Notes: a model not told the origin generated them from the sequence alone. Shown: positions 46,710 to 56,994, counted from the first letter of the stretch. The stretch is DNA of 64,000 bases from Gemmobacter sp. 24YEA27 (GCF_030052995.1 NZ_JASJPW010000001.1:2346001-2410000), one strand, 5' to 3'. A program made the numbers and translations.

Positions 46710-48215
46710 ATGCATCTTGGTTTCACCACCGCCGCCTATGTTGTCGCGGCTGTTCTTTTCATCCTCTCGCTTGGCGGGCTCTCGAACCAGGAAAGCGCGA
46801 AACGCGCCGTCTGGTACGGGATCGCCGGTATGGCGCTGGCGGTTATCGCCACGCTGGCCGGGCCCGGCGCCGGTCTCTGGTGGCTGTCGGCGCTGCTGAT
46901 CGCGGCTGGCGGTGCGGCGGGCTATGTGGTCGCGACCCGCGTCCAGATGACCGAAATGCCGCAGCTTGTGGCAGCGATGCACAGCCTTGTCGGTCTTGCG
47001 GCGGTGTTTATCGGCTTCAACACCCATATCGAGATGGCGAGCCTTGGCGCGCTCCTTGGGGCCGCCCAGGATCCGGAGGCGTTGCTGAATCTTGCCCTCG
47101 GCTCTGAGGCAGGTCTGCAATCCTTGCAGGATCTGGCGGCGACCCCTCCTTCGGGTTTCGTGGCGACCCTGATCGGTAAATCTGCGGCTGAGATCTCTAT
47201 CCTGCGGGTCGAGACCTTCCTTGGCGTCTTCATCGGCGCGGTGACCTTTACCGGATCGGTGATTGCCTTTGGCAAGCTCGCGGGCCGCGTCGATGGCAAG
47301 GCGAAGAAGCTGCCGGGTGGCCATGTTCTGAACGCATCAGCCGCGCTGATCTCACTGGTGATGCTGGTGGTCTATCTGCAAACGGGCTCGTTCTGGGCGC
47401 TTGCGGTGATGACGCTGGCGGCTTTGTTCATCGGATACCACCTGATCATGGGGATCGGCGGCGCGGATATGCCGGTCGTTGTGTCGATGCTGAACAGCTA
47501 TTCCGGCTGGGCGGCGGCGGCGATCGGCTTCTCGCTGTCGAATGACCTCCTGATTGTGGTCGGCGCGCTGGTCGGCTCTTCCGGGGCGATCCTGAGCTAT
47601 ATCATGTGTAAGGCGATGAACCGCTCGTTTGTCTCGGTGATCCTTGGCGGCTTCGGTGGCACCACCGGCCCCGCGATGGAGATCTCGGGCGAGCAGGTGG
47701 CAATTGATGCCGATGGCGTCGCCTCGGCGCTGAATGACGCGGATTCGGTGATCATCGTGCCGGGTTACGGCATGGCGGTGGCCCAGGCGCAGCAATCGGT
47801 GTCAGAGCTGACCCGCAAGCTTCGTGCCCGTGGCAAGAATGTGCGTTTCGCCATTCACCCGGTCGCGGGCCGTCTGCCGGGTCATATGAACGTGCTGCTG
47901 GCCGAGGCGAAGGTGCCTTATGACATCGTTCTGGAAATGGATGAGATCAATGAGGACTTCCCCGAGACCGATGTGGTGATCGTGATCGGCTCGAATGACA
48001 TCGTGAATCCGGCGGCGCAGGAAGATCCGAACTCGCCCATCGCCGGTATGCCGGTGCTGGAAGTCTGGAAGGCACGACAGGTCTTTGTCTCAAAGCGCGG
48101 CCAGGGCACCGGCTATTCCGGCATCGAGAACCCGCTGTTCTACAAAGAGAACACGCGGATGTTCTATGGTGACGCGAAAAAGTCGATCGACCAGCTGCTG
48201 CCGATGCTCGACTGA
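46710..48215 (+). CDS. pntB: NAD(P) transhydrogenase subunit beta
   Basis: Partner of PntA in the inner membrane. The 501-residue product has a membrane domain of about nine helices and a C-terminal NADP-binding domain ([54 protein letters not shown]). It is somewhat longer than the enteric protein; the extra length is a loop near residues 115-150 ([14 protein letters not shown] onward). GGGAGGGGGAAAC precedes ATG 46710. A hairpin follows the stop. Confidence 0.95.
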   Translation: MHLGFTTAAYVVAAVLFILSLGGLSNQESAKRAVWYGIAGMALAVIATLAGPGAGLWWLSALLIAAGGAAGYVVATRVQMTEMPQLVAAMHSLVGLAAVFIGFNTHIEMASLGALLGAAQDPEALLNLALGSEAGLQSLQDLAATPPSGFVATLIGKSAAEISILRVETFLGVFIGAVTFTGSVIAFGKLAGRVDGKAKKLPGGHVLNASAALISLVMLVVYLQTGSFWALAVMTLAALFIGYHLIMGIGGADMPVVVSMLNSYSGWAAAAIGFSLSNDLLIVVGALVGSSGAILSYIMCKAMNRSFVSVILGGFGGTTGPAMEISGEQVAIDADGVASALNDADSVIIVPGYGMAVAQAQQSVSELTRKLRARGKNVRFAIHPVAGRLPGHMNVLLAEAKVPYDIVLEMDEINEDFPETDVVIVIGSNDIVNPAAQEDPNSPIAGMPVLEVWKARQVFVSKRGQGTGYSGIENPLFYKENTRMFYGDAKKSIDQLLPMLD

Positions 48216-48242
48216 GCGGACGGCGTGAAGCGATCGAAATGA

Positions 48243-48268
48243 AAGGGCCGCCCTTCGGGGCGGCCCTT
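48243..48268 (+). terminator. Terminator-like hairpin after pntB
   Basis: AAGGGCCGCC pairs with GGCGGCCCTT over 10 bases around a short CTTCGG loop. It starts 27 bases after the pntB stop. There is no T-run after the stem, so efficiency is uncertain. Confidence 0.65.
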
Positions 48269-48491
48269 CCGGTGTCTGCCCGGGGCAGGGGCGATATCGG
48301 GAAATCCGGCCGCGATCCCTTGCCGGAGCACCGGCACCCGCAATACCTGGGGGACCGGTTGCCGCGGGCAGCCATCGGAATTGCAGTTGATAACCCGGTG
48401 ATGATTGTTCCCGGCCAGGGGGCGAAACGCTGGCATGGGTTAAGCGCGCATCATGCCGCCTTGCAGAACGCGAGGCCTATCCGGGCTCTGG

Positions 48492-49169
48492 TCAGGCGGT
48501 GGCACATGCAAAGGCGAAGGCGGGTTCGAAATGGCGCATCAGCGCCGCGTCGAGGTCGTTCAGGCTGACCGGCAGTCCCAGATCGACAAGGCTCGTCACC
48601 CCGTGATCCTGGATGCCGCAGGGCACGATGCCGGTGAAATGCGACAGATCCGGCTCGACATTGATCGAGATGCCGTGAAAGCTGACCCCCCTCCGGATCT
48701 TGATGCCGATGGCCGCGATCTTATCCTCTGCCGGGCTGCCATCGGGGCCAGGCGGGCGGTCGGGGCGCGTGACCCAGACGCCGACGCGGCCGGGGCGGAT
48801 CTCGCCCTTCACCCCAAACTCCGCGAGCGTGTCAATCACCCAACGCTCCAGCGCGCGCACGAAACAGCGGACATCGCCGCCATTCGGGCCGCCGCGTTTC
48901 TTAAGATCGAGCATGGTATAGATCACCCGCTGGCCGGGCCCGTGATAAGTATATTGCCCGCCACGCCCGGCCGCAAAGACCGGAAAACGGTCGGGTTGCA
49001 CCAGATCCACCGGACGCGCCGAAGTGCCGGCAGTATAGAGCGGCGGATGTTCCAGCAGCCAGACCGCCTCATCCGCTGCGCCGGCGGCAATGGCGCCGGC
49101 ACGCGCCTCCATCAGGGCAAGCGTCTCGGTATAGGGCGCAAGGCCGGGAATATGGGTCCATTCGGTCAC
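48492..49169 (-). CDS. lipB: Octanoyl-[ACP]:protein transferase LipB
   Basis: Moves octanoyl groups from ACP to lipoate-dependent enzymes. The 225-residue product has the LipB signature [22 protein letters not shown], then GRVGVWV and [21 protein letters not shown] (catalytic Lys). The C-terminal [14 protein letters not shown] carries the acyl-transfer cysteine. ATG 49169 is the family start. The gene stands alone, convergent with pntB. Confidence 0.93.
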   Translation of the reverse strand: MTEWTHIPGLAPYTETLALMEARAGAIAAGAADEAVWLLEHPPLYTAGTSARPVDLVQPDRFPVFAAGRGGQYTYHGPGQRVIYTMLDLKKRGGPNGGDVRCFVRALERWVIDTLAEFGVKGEIRPGRVGVWVTRPDRPPGPDGSPAEDKIAAIGIKIRRGVSFHGISINVEPDLSHFTGIVPCGIQDHGVTSLVDLGLPVSLNDLDAALMRHFEPAFAFACATA

Positions 49170-49493
49170 GACAGGGGCCTTCTGGCGGTTGAGAAACGGG
49201 ACAGTTGGCGCGCATCGGGCGGGCAGGGCGCACGCCAGGAGTCAGCCTGCCCCAACACCTCTCTTTTGCCATGAACCAGGTGGCGCAGGCAACAAGCGGG
49301 TCGCAGCACAGACGGCAGTTCTGGCAAAGACAGGGGTAAGGCGTCGGGCCGGGGCATGATCCTGAGATAACCCTTCGGAAAGGCTGAAAAAGTATCGGCG
49401 CGAAGAAAGTTCATCTCAGGCCTGAGAAAGTTGAAATTACCCCTTTCCTTCGTCCGATAGTAAAGCTAAATACCCGCCAGCTGATCTGAAAGT
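49170..49493. other. Non-coding region between lipB and tRNA-Leu
   Basis: These 324 bases separate lipB (minus) from the tRNA (plus). They should contain both promoters. An AT-rich patch at 49425-49475 just before the tRNA is the likely tRNA promoter, but I cannot settle on hexamers. No ORF or repeat seen. Confidence 0.45.
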
Positions 49494-49580
49494 GCGGATG
49501 TGGCGGAATTGGTAGACGCGCAGCGTTGAGGTCGCTGTTCCTTAACCGGAGTGAAAGTTCGAGTCTTTTCATCCGCACCA
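49494..49580 (+). tRNA. tRNA-Leu (anticodon GAG)
   Basis: Acceptor arms GCGGATG (49494-49500) and CATCCGC (49570-49576) pair fully, and ACCA is encoded at 49577-49580. The D-arm block TGGCGGAATTGGTAGACGC is typical of leucine tRNA. The anticodon stem CAGCG/CGCTG holds the loop TTGAGGT, giving anticodon GAG (reads CUC and CUU). A long variable arm follows, then the TTCGAGT T-loop. The 87-base length is right for tRNA-Leu. It borders the IS-rich stretch. Confidence 0.95.
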
Positions 49581-49596
49581 GATCAGTTTGAAGAAC

Positions 49597-49636
49597 CCCC
49601 GGTTTCCCACCGTTTATGGGAAATCCGGGGTTTTTT
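49597..49636 (+). terminator. Strong terminator after tRNA-Leu
   Basis: CCCCGGTTTCCCA pairs with TGGGAAATCCGGGG (one bulged or mismatched base) around CCGTTTA, and six T follow at 49631-49636. Confidence 0.9.
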
Positions 49637-50124
49637 CGTTTCCCGGTCTTCTTCGGCTATGCCATTTCGCTAGGTTTTTCGGATGCACCTGCATATGGCA
49701 ATCGTCTGCGATGAAATAGCCTGCTTGAAAAAAAACGACCTTCAGGAAACGAGAGGGGCGAAGTTGCCCCCAGGGCGCGTGACCAGTCCACGGTTTTTCC
49801 GACTTGGACAGGCTGCGAAAGTGCGGGCCGCGCGCGATACATTGTTGAATCGCGAGGAGCATTGAACACAGCCTGGCCATGGCAATCTGAGGGATCCCTT
49901 GCTGCGCTATGCCGCGTCGGGATTCTACGGATCTGCCCGGGCTGAGATCGCCTCGACCATTTCCCGGAAATTTTCAGCACAGGCAGACGATCTCGGGCAT
50001 GCCGGAAGGTGTGAAGCCAGCTCGCCGGTTCGTTTGGCCGGTGACAGCCGCAAGGCAGAAGGCGCGCTGCATGGTCTTGCGTCGCGGACAGGGGTGGTGG
50101 TCTGGTCACGGGTTGCTAAGGCTA
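49637..50124. other. Unassigned stretch upstream of the IS element
   Basis: About 490 bases without a gene I can support. Open frames exist on both strands but have mixed, arginine/serine-rich composition. A minus-strand segment near 49920-50010 (for example CAENFREMVEAISARADP followed by a stop) looks like a decayed protein. It may be another transposase remnant, but I cannot place it in a family. Confidence 0.4.
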
Positions 50125-50977
50125 GGGTCAGGACCCATTGATGTTGGGGTTTCAGTCTGATTCAGGCTCCGCAAGGAGACTGATGAATGAGCAACCTTTA
50201 CTGGCTGACGGATGCGCAGATGGCGCGTCTTGAGCCGTTTTTTCCGAAGAGTCATGGAAAGCCGCGTGTCGATGATCGTCGCGTTTTGAGCGGTATTATA
50301 TTTATAAATCGCAATGGGTTACGGTGGCGAGATGCACCCAGGGAATACGGTCCTGCGAAAACCCTCTACAACCGATGGAAGCGGTGGAGCGACCGGGGTG
50401 TGTTCGCCCGCATGATGCATGGCCTGGCGGCAGAGGCGGCGGTTCCGACGACGGTGATGATCGACGCCACATATTTGAAGGCGCACCGCACGGCCTCCAG
50501 CCTGCGGATAAAAAAGGGGGCGCAGACGACAGACGGGGGCGCGCAATCGGTCGAACCAAAGGCGGGATGAACAGCAAACTGCACGCCGTGGCTGACACGA
50601 CGGGACGCCCGATCCGGTTCTTCATGACCGCAGGCCAGGTCAGTGACTACACTGGGGCCGCCGCGTTGCTGAGCGGCCTGCCACCCGCTGACTGGCTGCT
50701 TGCAGACCGTGGATACGATGCAGACTGGTTCCGAGAGGCCTTAAAAGACAAGGGGATAAAGCCGTGCATCCCGGGCAGGAAATCCCGAGCCAAGCCCGTC
50801 AAATATGACAAACGCCGCTACAAGCGCCGAAATCGGATCGAGATCATGTTCGGCAGACTGAAGGACTGGCGGCGGGTCGCAACGCGATATGACAGGTGCC
50901 CAAAGGTGTTCCTCTCGGCAATCGCCCTCGCCGCAACCATCATCTTCTGGCTATGAAACAACAACGAGTCCTGACCC
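50125..50977 (+). mobile_element. IS5-family (IS427 group) insertion sequence, 853 bp
   Basis: Near-matching terminal inverted repeats: the left end begins GGGTCAGGACCCATTGATGT and the right end, read in reverse, begins GGGTCAGGACTCGTTGTTGT. Both ends are flanked by TA (50123-50124 and 50978-50979), as expected for a 2-bp TA duplication of this group. The element contains one transposase gene in two overlapping frames and looks complete, so it is probably a recent arrival inside an older IS graveyard. Confidence 0.88.
50187..50956 (+). CDS. IS427-type transposase in two frames (probable -1 frameshift at A6G)
   Basis: DDE transposase. Frame A runs from ATG 50187 (MSNLYWLTDAQMARLEPFFP) and carries the first Asp in TTVMIDATYLKAHRTA. 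Frame B carries LLADRGYDADWFREAL (second Asp) and NRIEIMFGRLKDWRRVATRY (Glu and the helix). At 50510-50520 the sequence AAAAAAGGGGG would let ribosomes slip back one base, giving LRIKKGGADDRRGRAIGRTK without interruption. Slippage at A6G is established for members of this IS group. One undercalled G would give the same join, so the split could also be artefactual. Confidence 0.85.
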
Positions 50978-51184
50978 TAATTTAAGGAGGTTTCATCCGG
51001 ATTATGTGGTGCCGCAGATGCGTTATCCGCCCAGGTCTTAACTCGGCCAGCGTAGTGACGGGTCAATAGTGAAGCGGTGGACCAGCCGGAAGACGGGAGG
51101 TAAAGAGCCGAACCTGTGTGGAAAGTCGGCTTTATGAAAGAATTCGGCGTGGCTGAGCGGGATTGCCGTGTCGGGTTTTAACGA

Positions 51185-51945
51185 AGGCGTTGCGCTTGGG
51201 CTCGGCGGTCCTTTTCCCGGATCGGCTTGAGGACCGGGTCGATGAGGATCGCCTTGTACGGCTGGTCGCTCTCTGTACTGACGAACCCGATCTGGTGGGC
51301 CCGGGGTGTGTGCGGTCCGCACCGGCGCTGACGGGGCGGCCGGCAACCATCCTGCCGCAAGTCTCGTGCTGATCAAATATGGCTGGCGGAAACGTATTGC
51401 GCCCAGCTGCAGGCTGGAGAGCCAACGGGGATTTGACGTGGATGACACCCCGGCTCGCTCCTGACCTTAAGGGATCGCCGATTTTCGCCGCGACACCAGC
51501 CCCGGCATCCGCCGCACCCGCGCTCGGTCCGTGCAGCTGTGCCGCCGAAGCTTTCTGCTGAAGGGCGCCTGCGTTGCCATCGACGGCAGGAAGTTCCGCG
51601 CTGTGAACTCCCATGATCGCAACTTCAGAAAGGAAAGATCGCCAGCCGCATCGCCGATCTGGTGGCCGACATCTAACGCGATATCGCAGAGATGGTTTGG
51701 GTTGACCGGCGGGCGGACAGCGAGCTCCGGGCCGCGAAAATTGCGCAACTGGTCATGCGGTATGGCTGCGTGCCGCACCACATCCAGCATCCGCAGGCGA
51801 GGGAACAGGCGCTGGCTGATGCTCCTGACCGACCCCGATGCCCGCATGCCGGCGAGCGGTGCCTGCAACGGCGGCATGGTCGATCATAACGTCCAGACGC
51901 GCCGTCGACGCCGAGACGCATCTGATTGCCGCGCATGATCTTCTA
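51185..51945 (+). pseudogene. IS1182-family transposase remnant
   Basis: Decayed N-terminal two-thirds of an IS1182-type transposase spread over several frames. Recognisable pieces in order are FPDRLEDRVDEDRLVRLVAL, then TGRPATILP, then TWMTPRLAPDLK, then IADFRRDTSPGIRRTRARSV, then CVAIDGRKFRAVNSHDRNFR. Last comes MLLTDPDARMPASG, followed by a frame change to AVDAETHLIAAHD. The catalytic C-terminus is missing because an opposite-strand IS3 remnant starts where it should continue. Many stops and shifts show it is long dead. Confidence 0.75.
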
Positions 51946-51959
51946 TCAGGGCCATGACC

Positions 51960-52781
51960 GCGATCTGCTGGGCCCTTGCCGTTTCATGGTCGTTTGAGCC
52001 TTTGGCGCGACCCTGCTTCATAGTCATGATCCCGGGCGGGCCGAACTTGGGTATCGCCGCGTTCGGCGCTTCGATACAGAAGTCGGACTTCCTTCGCCAT
52101 GGTCCCCGAACCGGTGGCGGAACATGGCCCGATCTTCGGGATCCGCGAGGACAGCACATTGCGGTTGTGCCAGTCTCTGATCGCCACGGGGCAGAGGACG
52201 CCCACGCCGCATGGCCAGGCAGGTGTTGTCCGAGCACCAGACGCAGGTATCGGGCGATCGACCTGCAGTTCTCCTGGCGGATATGGATAGCTCTTGTGGC
52301 CCTTCGCTGGCCTGATGGTGGTGGGTTTCCAGATGAGATCGGCATAAGCCACAGAAAGCGCCTCAGCCGGCGTATCCGGCTTTCGTTGACGGGCGGGGTG
52401 TCGTTGCGCAGGTGCCGGGTCACTCTGCGAATCCCGAGAATCGGGGTCTGCGGGAACTGGCTGCCGATCTGGCGTATCAGTTTGAGGTTGTGCCCGGTTT
52501 CACACCTGGGCGAGTAAAAGAAAACTGCGCGCGATCGACCGCAGCTTGCCCTGCTGGCCCATGGACAGATCCGGGTGCTTCAGGCTCCCATACCCAGCTT
52601 CGGGCAGTGCCCCTCGCCAATGTTTTCAGGCCAATTGCGGACAAGGGCTCGATCTGTTGATGGATCATCGTCTGATGCACCCCCGACCGGTCGCCAGTTC
52701 GGCCGCGGTCTCCTCGCCTTTCAGAGCAGTGAGCGCGACGTTCGCCCTGTACTCAGATGCGTGCTGCCTGCGTTCAGACAT
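51960..52781 (-). pseudogene. IS3-family transposase remnant (orfA and orfB pieces)
   Basis: On the minus strand, ATG 52781 opens MSERRQHASEYRANVALTAL, followed by KGEETAAELATG, the helix-turn-helix of an IS3-family OrfA, soon broken. The pieces VHQTMIHQ and a shifted tail follow. Further on, the OrfB integrase core appears in alternating frames: MTRHLRNDTPPVNESRIRRL, RPAKGHKSYPYPPGELQVDR, AIRDWHNRNVLSSRIPK and AIPKFGPPGIM. Frame changes every 20-40 codons show decay. It appears inserted into or joined to the IS1182 remnant. Confidence 0.75.
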
Positions 52782-52829
52782 CCCTGATCTCCTTTCCGTC
52801 GAAGATCGGCAGATCGCGGATCAAAGCCT

Positions 52830-53060
52830 GTGTCAGCCTTCGGTTTACGGTGGGGAGTTCACAAACCGATCCGACACTTCGCCGACTGGATAGCCCAACT
52901 GGGTAATCTGAGCGACCGCATCACGCCTGAACCCGACAGTGAGATTGGTGTGCCTGTCAGGGCTTCCTTGCCTGAAATCAAAGAAAATGGCGTCGACGAA
53001 ACAGGGGGTTATCAAGATCGCACCGCAGTGAACCTTGCAACACCCGCTTGTTCGTCTCTG
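52830..53060 (-). pseudogene. Second, different IS3-type OrfA fragment
   Basis: On the minus strand the piece GFRRDAVAQITQLGYPVGEV followed by SDRF resembles the start of another IS3-family OrfA (FKRDAVAQI...GYPVKEVSxRLGVS pattern). It then runs into stops within about 10 codons. Nothing of the matching OrfB is visible. The flanking sequence to about 53160 is lower in GC than the rest of the window. Confidence 0.45.
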
Positions 53061-53168
53061 AATTCTTGTGTTTCAGCTGACGCATAAACCTGCAGCTGAG
53101 CAAGTAGTGTTCCTGGATAATAGTCAAGTTATCTCAAATCATTACGTGCAATCTTCTGCTCTCTCTTT

Positions 53169-53262
53169 CGGGAATATTTATCGACACAAAGTAAGATTTT
53201 CCCATTTTCTGTCGTTAAATATCCCGGCGGATTCCTCGCAAAGCGAGGACTGGGGCAGGCCC
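53169..53262. repeat. Two-hairpin intergenic repeat, diverged copy C
   Basis: CGGGAATATTTATCGACA is matched downstream by TTTTCTGTCGTTAAATATCC followed by CGGCGG. A second hairpin CCTCGCaaaGCGAGG and GGGGCAGGCCCCC follow. This repeats the architecture of the copies at 5785 and 10506 with changed but still complementary arms, which points to selection for pairing. It lies between the IS graveyard and the 3' end of the arginase gene. Confidence 0.6.
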
Positions 53263-53277
53263 CCATTGCGGCTCAGC

Positions 53278-54200
53278 TCACTTGTTGCGCGTAGGTCTGT
53301 CGAACACTTTCCTGCCCATCAGCGAGCCGACCAGATCCACCATCAGCCGCGTGGTCATGCCGCGATCATCGAGGAAAGGGTTCAGTTCCACGAGATCAAG
53401 CGAGGTCACCAGCGCCGATTCATGCAACAGCTCCATCACCAGATGCGCCTCGCGGAAGGTGGTGCCGCCGGGCACGGTCGTGCCGACAGCCGGCGCGATG
53501 GCGGGGTCGAGGAAGTCGACATCGAGGCTGACATGCAGCATTCCGTTCACAGCGCGCACATGGTCGAGGAATTCCCGCAGGGGCGCCACGATGCCGCGCT
53601 CGTCGATCACCCGCATATCGTTGATCTGAATGGCGCGCTCCTGCATCGCCGCATGTTCCGCCTGATCGACCGAGCGGATGCCGAACATGCAGATCCGCTC
53701 GGCGGGCACTGGCGCGGGGAAGGGCGGGAAGCCATCAAAGCCATCGCGCCCGTTGATATAGGCCAGCGGTGTGCCATGCAGATTGCCGCTGGTTGTGGTC
53801 AGCGGCGTGTGGAAATCCGAATGTGCATCCAGCCAGAGGAGGAAGAGCGGTCGCGCCTGCGCTGCGGCCCAGGCGGCCGCTCCGGCGACCGAGCCAAGCG
53901 CCAGGGAATGATCGCCCCCATGATCACCGGAAGGCCGCCATCCTTCAGCGCGTCTTCCACGGCGACCTTCAGCGCCATGGTCCAGCCGACGGTCTCGGTC
54001 ATCTGATCCACGGCAGGATTGGCACAGGGCACCGCCGCCAGGGGCGTCGCCGTGACATCGCCGCGATCTTCGACCTCATGGCCCTCCAAGGCAATCGCGC
54101 GCGCGAGCCCCGCCACACGGTAAGCCGGGGGGCCCATCAGGCAACCCGGCCGGCGTTGGCCCGAATCGACCGGGGCTCCGATAAGAATGATGCGGGTCAT
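53278..54200 (-). CDS. rocF: Arginase, one apparent frameshift
   Basis: Hydrolyses arginine to ornithine and urea (EC 3.5.3.1). The N-terminus is MTRIILIGAPVDSGQRRPGC. After adding one base to the CCCCC run at 53915-53919 (a G on the coding strand) the metal-site motifs read correctly: IMGGDHSLALGS, FLLWLDAHSDFHTP and SLDVDFLDPAIAPAVGT. The C-terminus is MGRKVFDRPTRNK. The restored length is 307 residues, the family norm. ATG 54200 follows GGAGGCCCC. Ornithine made here could feed the decarboxylase at 7.3 kb. Confidence 0.88.
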
Positions 54201-54349
54201 GGGGCCTCCGGTGAGTTTGCGCCATCCTGGCACCTCCTGCGGCGTCATTCCAGCCAGGGCGCGACCGATAAGCGCAGTAAGGTGGTACAACCAGGCATTG
54301 GAGACGCGCGCAGGGACAGCTAAGATACCCGTGATAGGGAGACAGCCAG

Positions 54350-56472
54350 ATGTTGATCGAGCTGGGGCATTTTGCCCTGATCCTGGCGCTGATGGTGGCG
54401 CTGATACAGACCATTCTGCCGCTTTGGGGGCGCATCGGGGCAATCATATGCTCATGGCGCTGGCCGGGCCTGCGGCGGTGGTGCAATTCGCCCTGGTCGG
54501 CTTTGCCTTTGCGGTGCTGATCCACGCCTTTGTCACCTCGGATTTCTCGGTGGCGCTGGTGGTGTCGAATTCGCATTCGCTGAAGCCGATGCTTTACAAG
54601 GTCTCGGGCACCTGGGGGAATCATGAGGGCTCGCTGCTTTTGTGGACACTGATCCTCGCGCTGTTCGGGGCCTCTGCGGCCTGGTTTGGCGCCGGACTGC
54701 CCGAGCGGCTGCGTGCCCGTGTCATCGGGGTCCAGGGCTCGATCGGGGTGGCGTTTCTTGCCTTCATGATCCTGACCTCGAACCCGTTTCTCAGGATGGT
54801 CGAGGCGCCGATGGACGGGCGCGATCTGAACCCGTTGCTCCAGGATCCCGGCCTCGCCTTCCATCCGCCGTTTCTCTATCTCGGCTATGTCGGGCTTTCG
54901 ATGTCTTTCAGCTTTGCCATTGCGGCGCTGATCGGGGGCAGGGTCGATGCGGCCTGGGCGCGGTGGGTGCGGCCCTGGACGCTTGCCGCCTGGATCTTCC
55001 TGACCATTGGCATCGCGCTCGGGTCCTGGTGGGCCTATTACGAGCTTGGCTGGGGCGGGTTCTGGTTCTGGGATCCGGTCGAGAATGCCAGTTTCATGCC
55101 CTGGCTCCTCGCCGCCGCGCTGTTGCATTCCGCCATCGTGGTCGAAAAACGCGAGAGCCTGAAAGCCTGGACCATTCTTCTGGCGATCCTCGCCTTCGGC
55201 TTCTCGCTGATCGGCACTTTCATCGTGCGCTCCGGTGTGATCACCAGTGTGCACAGCTTTGCCTCGGACCCCGAGCGCGGCGTGTTCATCCTTGCGATTC
55301 TTGGCTTTTTCACCGGCGGCGGCCTGGTGCTGTTCGCCGCGCGCGCGGGCACGATGGAGGCGAAGGGGATATTCGGTCTCGTCTCGCGCGAAAGCGCGCT
55401 GGTGGCGAATAATATCCTGCTCGCGGTGGCGGCTTTCGTGGTCTTTGTCGGCACCATGTGGCCGCTATTCGCCGAACTGGTGCTGGGCCGCGTGATGTCG
55501 GTGGGCGAGCCGTTCTTCAATGCCGCATTCACGCCGTTCTTTGTGGCACTGGCGCTGATCCTGCCCTTTGGCGCCATGCTGGCCTGGAAGCGGGGCGATC
55601 CCGGCCGGGTCATGGCCGATCTTGGGCCGGCGGCGCTGGCGGCGGCCGGGGTCGCGGTGCTCTCGCTTGCCCTGCTGGCGGGCCAGGGGATGATCGCGGC
55701 TGTGGCGCTGGTGGGGGCGGGCGCGGGGCTTGCCACTGTCTGGAAACAGATCCCCGCGTGGTTTCGGGCGCGGCTCCCGCTTCTGATGCTGGCGCTGGCG
55801 GTGCTGGGGCTCGTCTGGGCGGTGCAGACCGGGCGCTCGGCGCTCGGGCCTTTGGGCGTGATGCTGGGCTCCTGGGTGGTCTTTGGTGCGCTGACCGACC
55901 TTTGGGGGCGCAGCGGGCGCGGCGGTGACCGGCTTGGCCGCCTGCTGCGGCTTCCCCGCGCCGAATGGGGCAAGGTGGTGGCCCATGCCGGAATGGGGGT
56001 CACGGTATTCGCTGTCTCGGCCATGCTGGCCTGGAAGGTCGAGGAGATCAGCATCGTCAAAGAAGGCGAGAGCTTCCGCCTTGGCCCTTATGATGTGCAG
56101 CTGGCAGATGTGCGCGAGGTGCGCGGCCCGAATTACATCTCGACCATGGCCGAGATGGTGGTGACGAGGGGGGGCGCGCGGGTTGTGGTGCTTTACCCGG
56201 AAAAACGGGCCTATCCGGTGCAGGGGATGCCGACGACCGAAGCCGGGATAGATTATGGCTGGTTGCGCGATATCTACCTGGTGATCGGCGACCCGCAGGA
56301 GGGCGGTGGCTGGGCAGTCCGCGCCTATATCGAGCCCTTTGCCAACTGGCTTTGGGGCGGGTGCCTGATGATGGCATTTGGCGGTCTGATCAGCCTGACC
56401 GACCGGCGTTACCGGGTGGCTGCAAGCGGGGCAAAGGCTGCGCCCAAAGCCGCAAAGGTGCCAGCGGAATGA
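54350..56472 (+). CDS. ccmF: Cytochrome c maturation protein CcmF, one apparent frameshift
   Basis: Inner-membrane part of the system I heme lyase that attaches heme to apocytochrome c. The N-terminus MLIELGHFALILALMVALIQ starts at ATG 54350. Adding one G to the run at 54426-54430 joins LPLWGAHRGNHMLMALAGPA to the rest. The WWD heme-handling motif is GGFWFWDPVENASFMPWLL. About 15 helices and a large periplasmic loop near the C-terminus are visible. The restored length is about 707 residues. ccmH overlaps its stop by 4 bases. Confidence 0.9.
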
Positions 56473-56930
56473 GGCTTAAGGCGTTTTTTATCGCGGCGCT
56501 GTTGCTCGTGGCAGGGCCGGTTCTGGCAGTACAGCCTGATGAGATCCTCCAGGATCCGGGCCTTGAAACCCGGGCCCGCATGATCAGTCGCGAGATCCGC
56601 TGCCCGGTCTGCCAGGGCGAGACCATTGACGATTCCACGGCGCCGATCAGCCGCGATCTGCGGCTGATCATCCGCGAACGCCTGCTGGCGGGCGACAGCA
56701 ATGACGAGGTCATCGACTTCGTGGTGGAGCGCTATGGCGAATTCGTGCTGTTCAAGCCGCGCGCCTCAGGCTGGAACTGGGTTCTGTGGCTGTCGGGGCC
56801 GGTGGCGCTGCTGGCTGCGGGGGGCGGGATCTGGCTGACGCGCCGCCACCGCCAGGCTGCGCCGCCCGGTCCGCCAGCGCCGCTGAGCGCCGAAGAAGAG
56901 GCGCGTCTGGCCGAGATTCTGAAGGACTGA
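56469..56930 (+). CDS. ccmH: Cytochrome c maturation thiol-redox protein CcmH (CycL type)
   Basis: Periplasmic, membrane-anchored thioredox protein that keeps the apocytochrome CxxCH cysteines reduced and works with CcmF. The 153-residue product has a signal peptide (FFIAALLLVAGPVLA), the redox motif in REIRCPVCQGETIDDSTAPI and a C-terminal membrane helix (about 108-130). ATG 56469 overlaps the ccmF stop, so the two are coupled. There is no fused TPR domain (CcmI part), as is usual for this lineage. Confidence 0.93.
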   Translation: MRLKAFFIAALLLVAGPVLAVQPDEILQDPGLETRARMISREIRCPVCQGETIDDSTAPISRDLRLIIRERLLAGDSNDEVIDFVVERYGEFVLFKPRASGWNWVLWLSGPVALLAAGGGIWLTRRHRQAAPPGPPAPLSAEEEARLAEILKD

Positions 56931-56994
56931 CGCGGCGTCCCGCTCGCTTTTTGCCTGGCCCTGACTTCGGCTTGCGCGCCTCGCAGATTGCCGC

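Noticed and set aside
45096..47324. A 742-codon open frame opposite pntA and pntB
   Set aside because: It is arginine- and histidine-rich antisense shadow; the plus strand holds intact, motif-complete pntAB.
49494..53277. Integrative element using the tRNA-Leu 3' end as attachment site
   Set aside because: No integrase gene and no second copy of the tRNA 3' sequence were seen up to the arginase gene; only IS elements are present.
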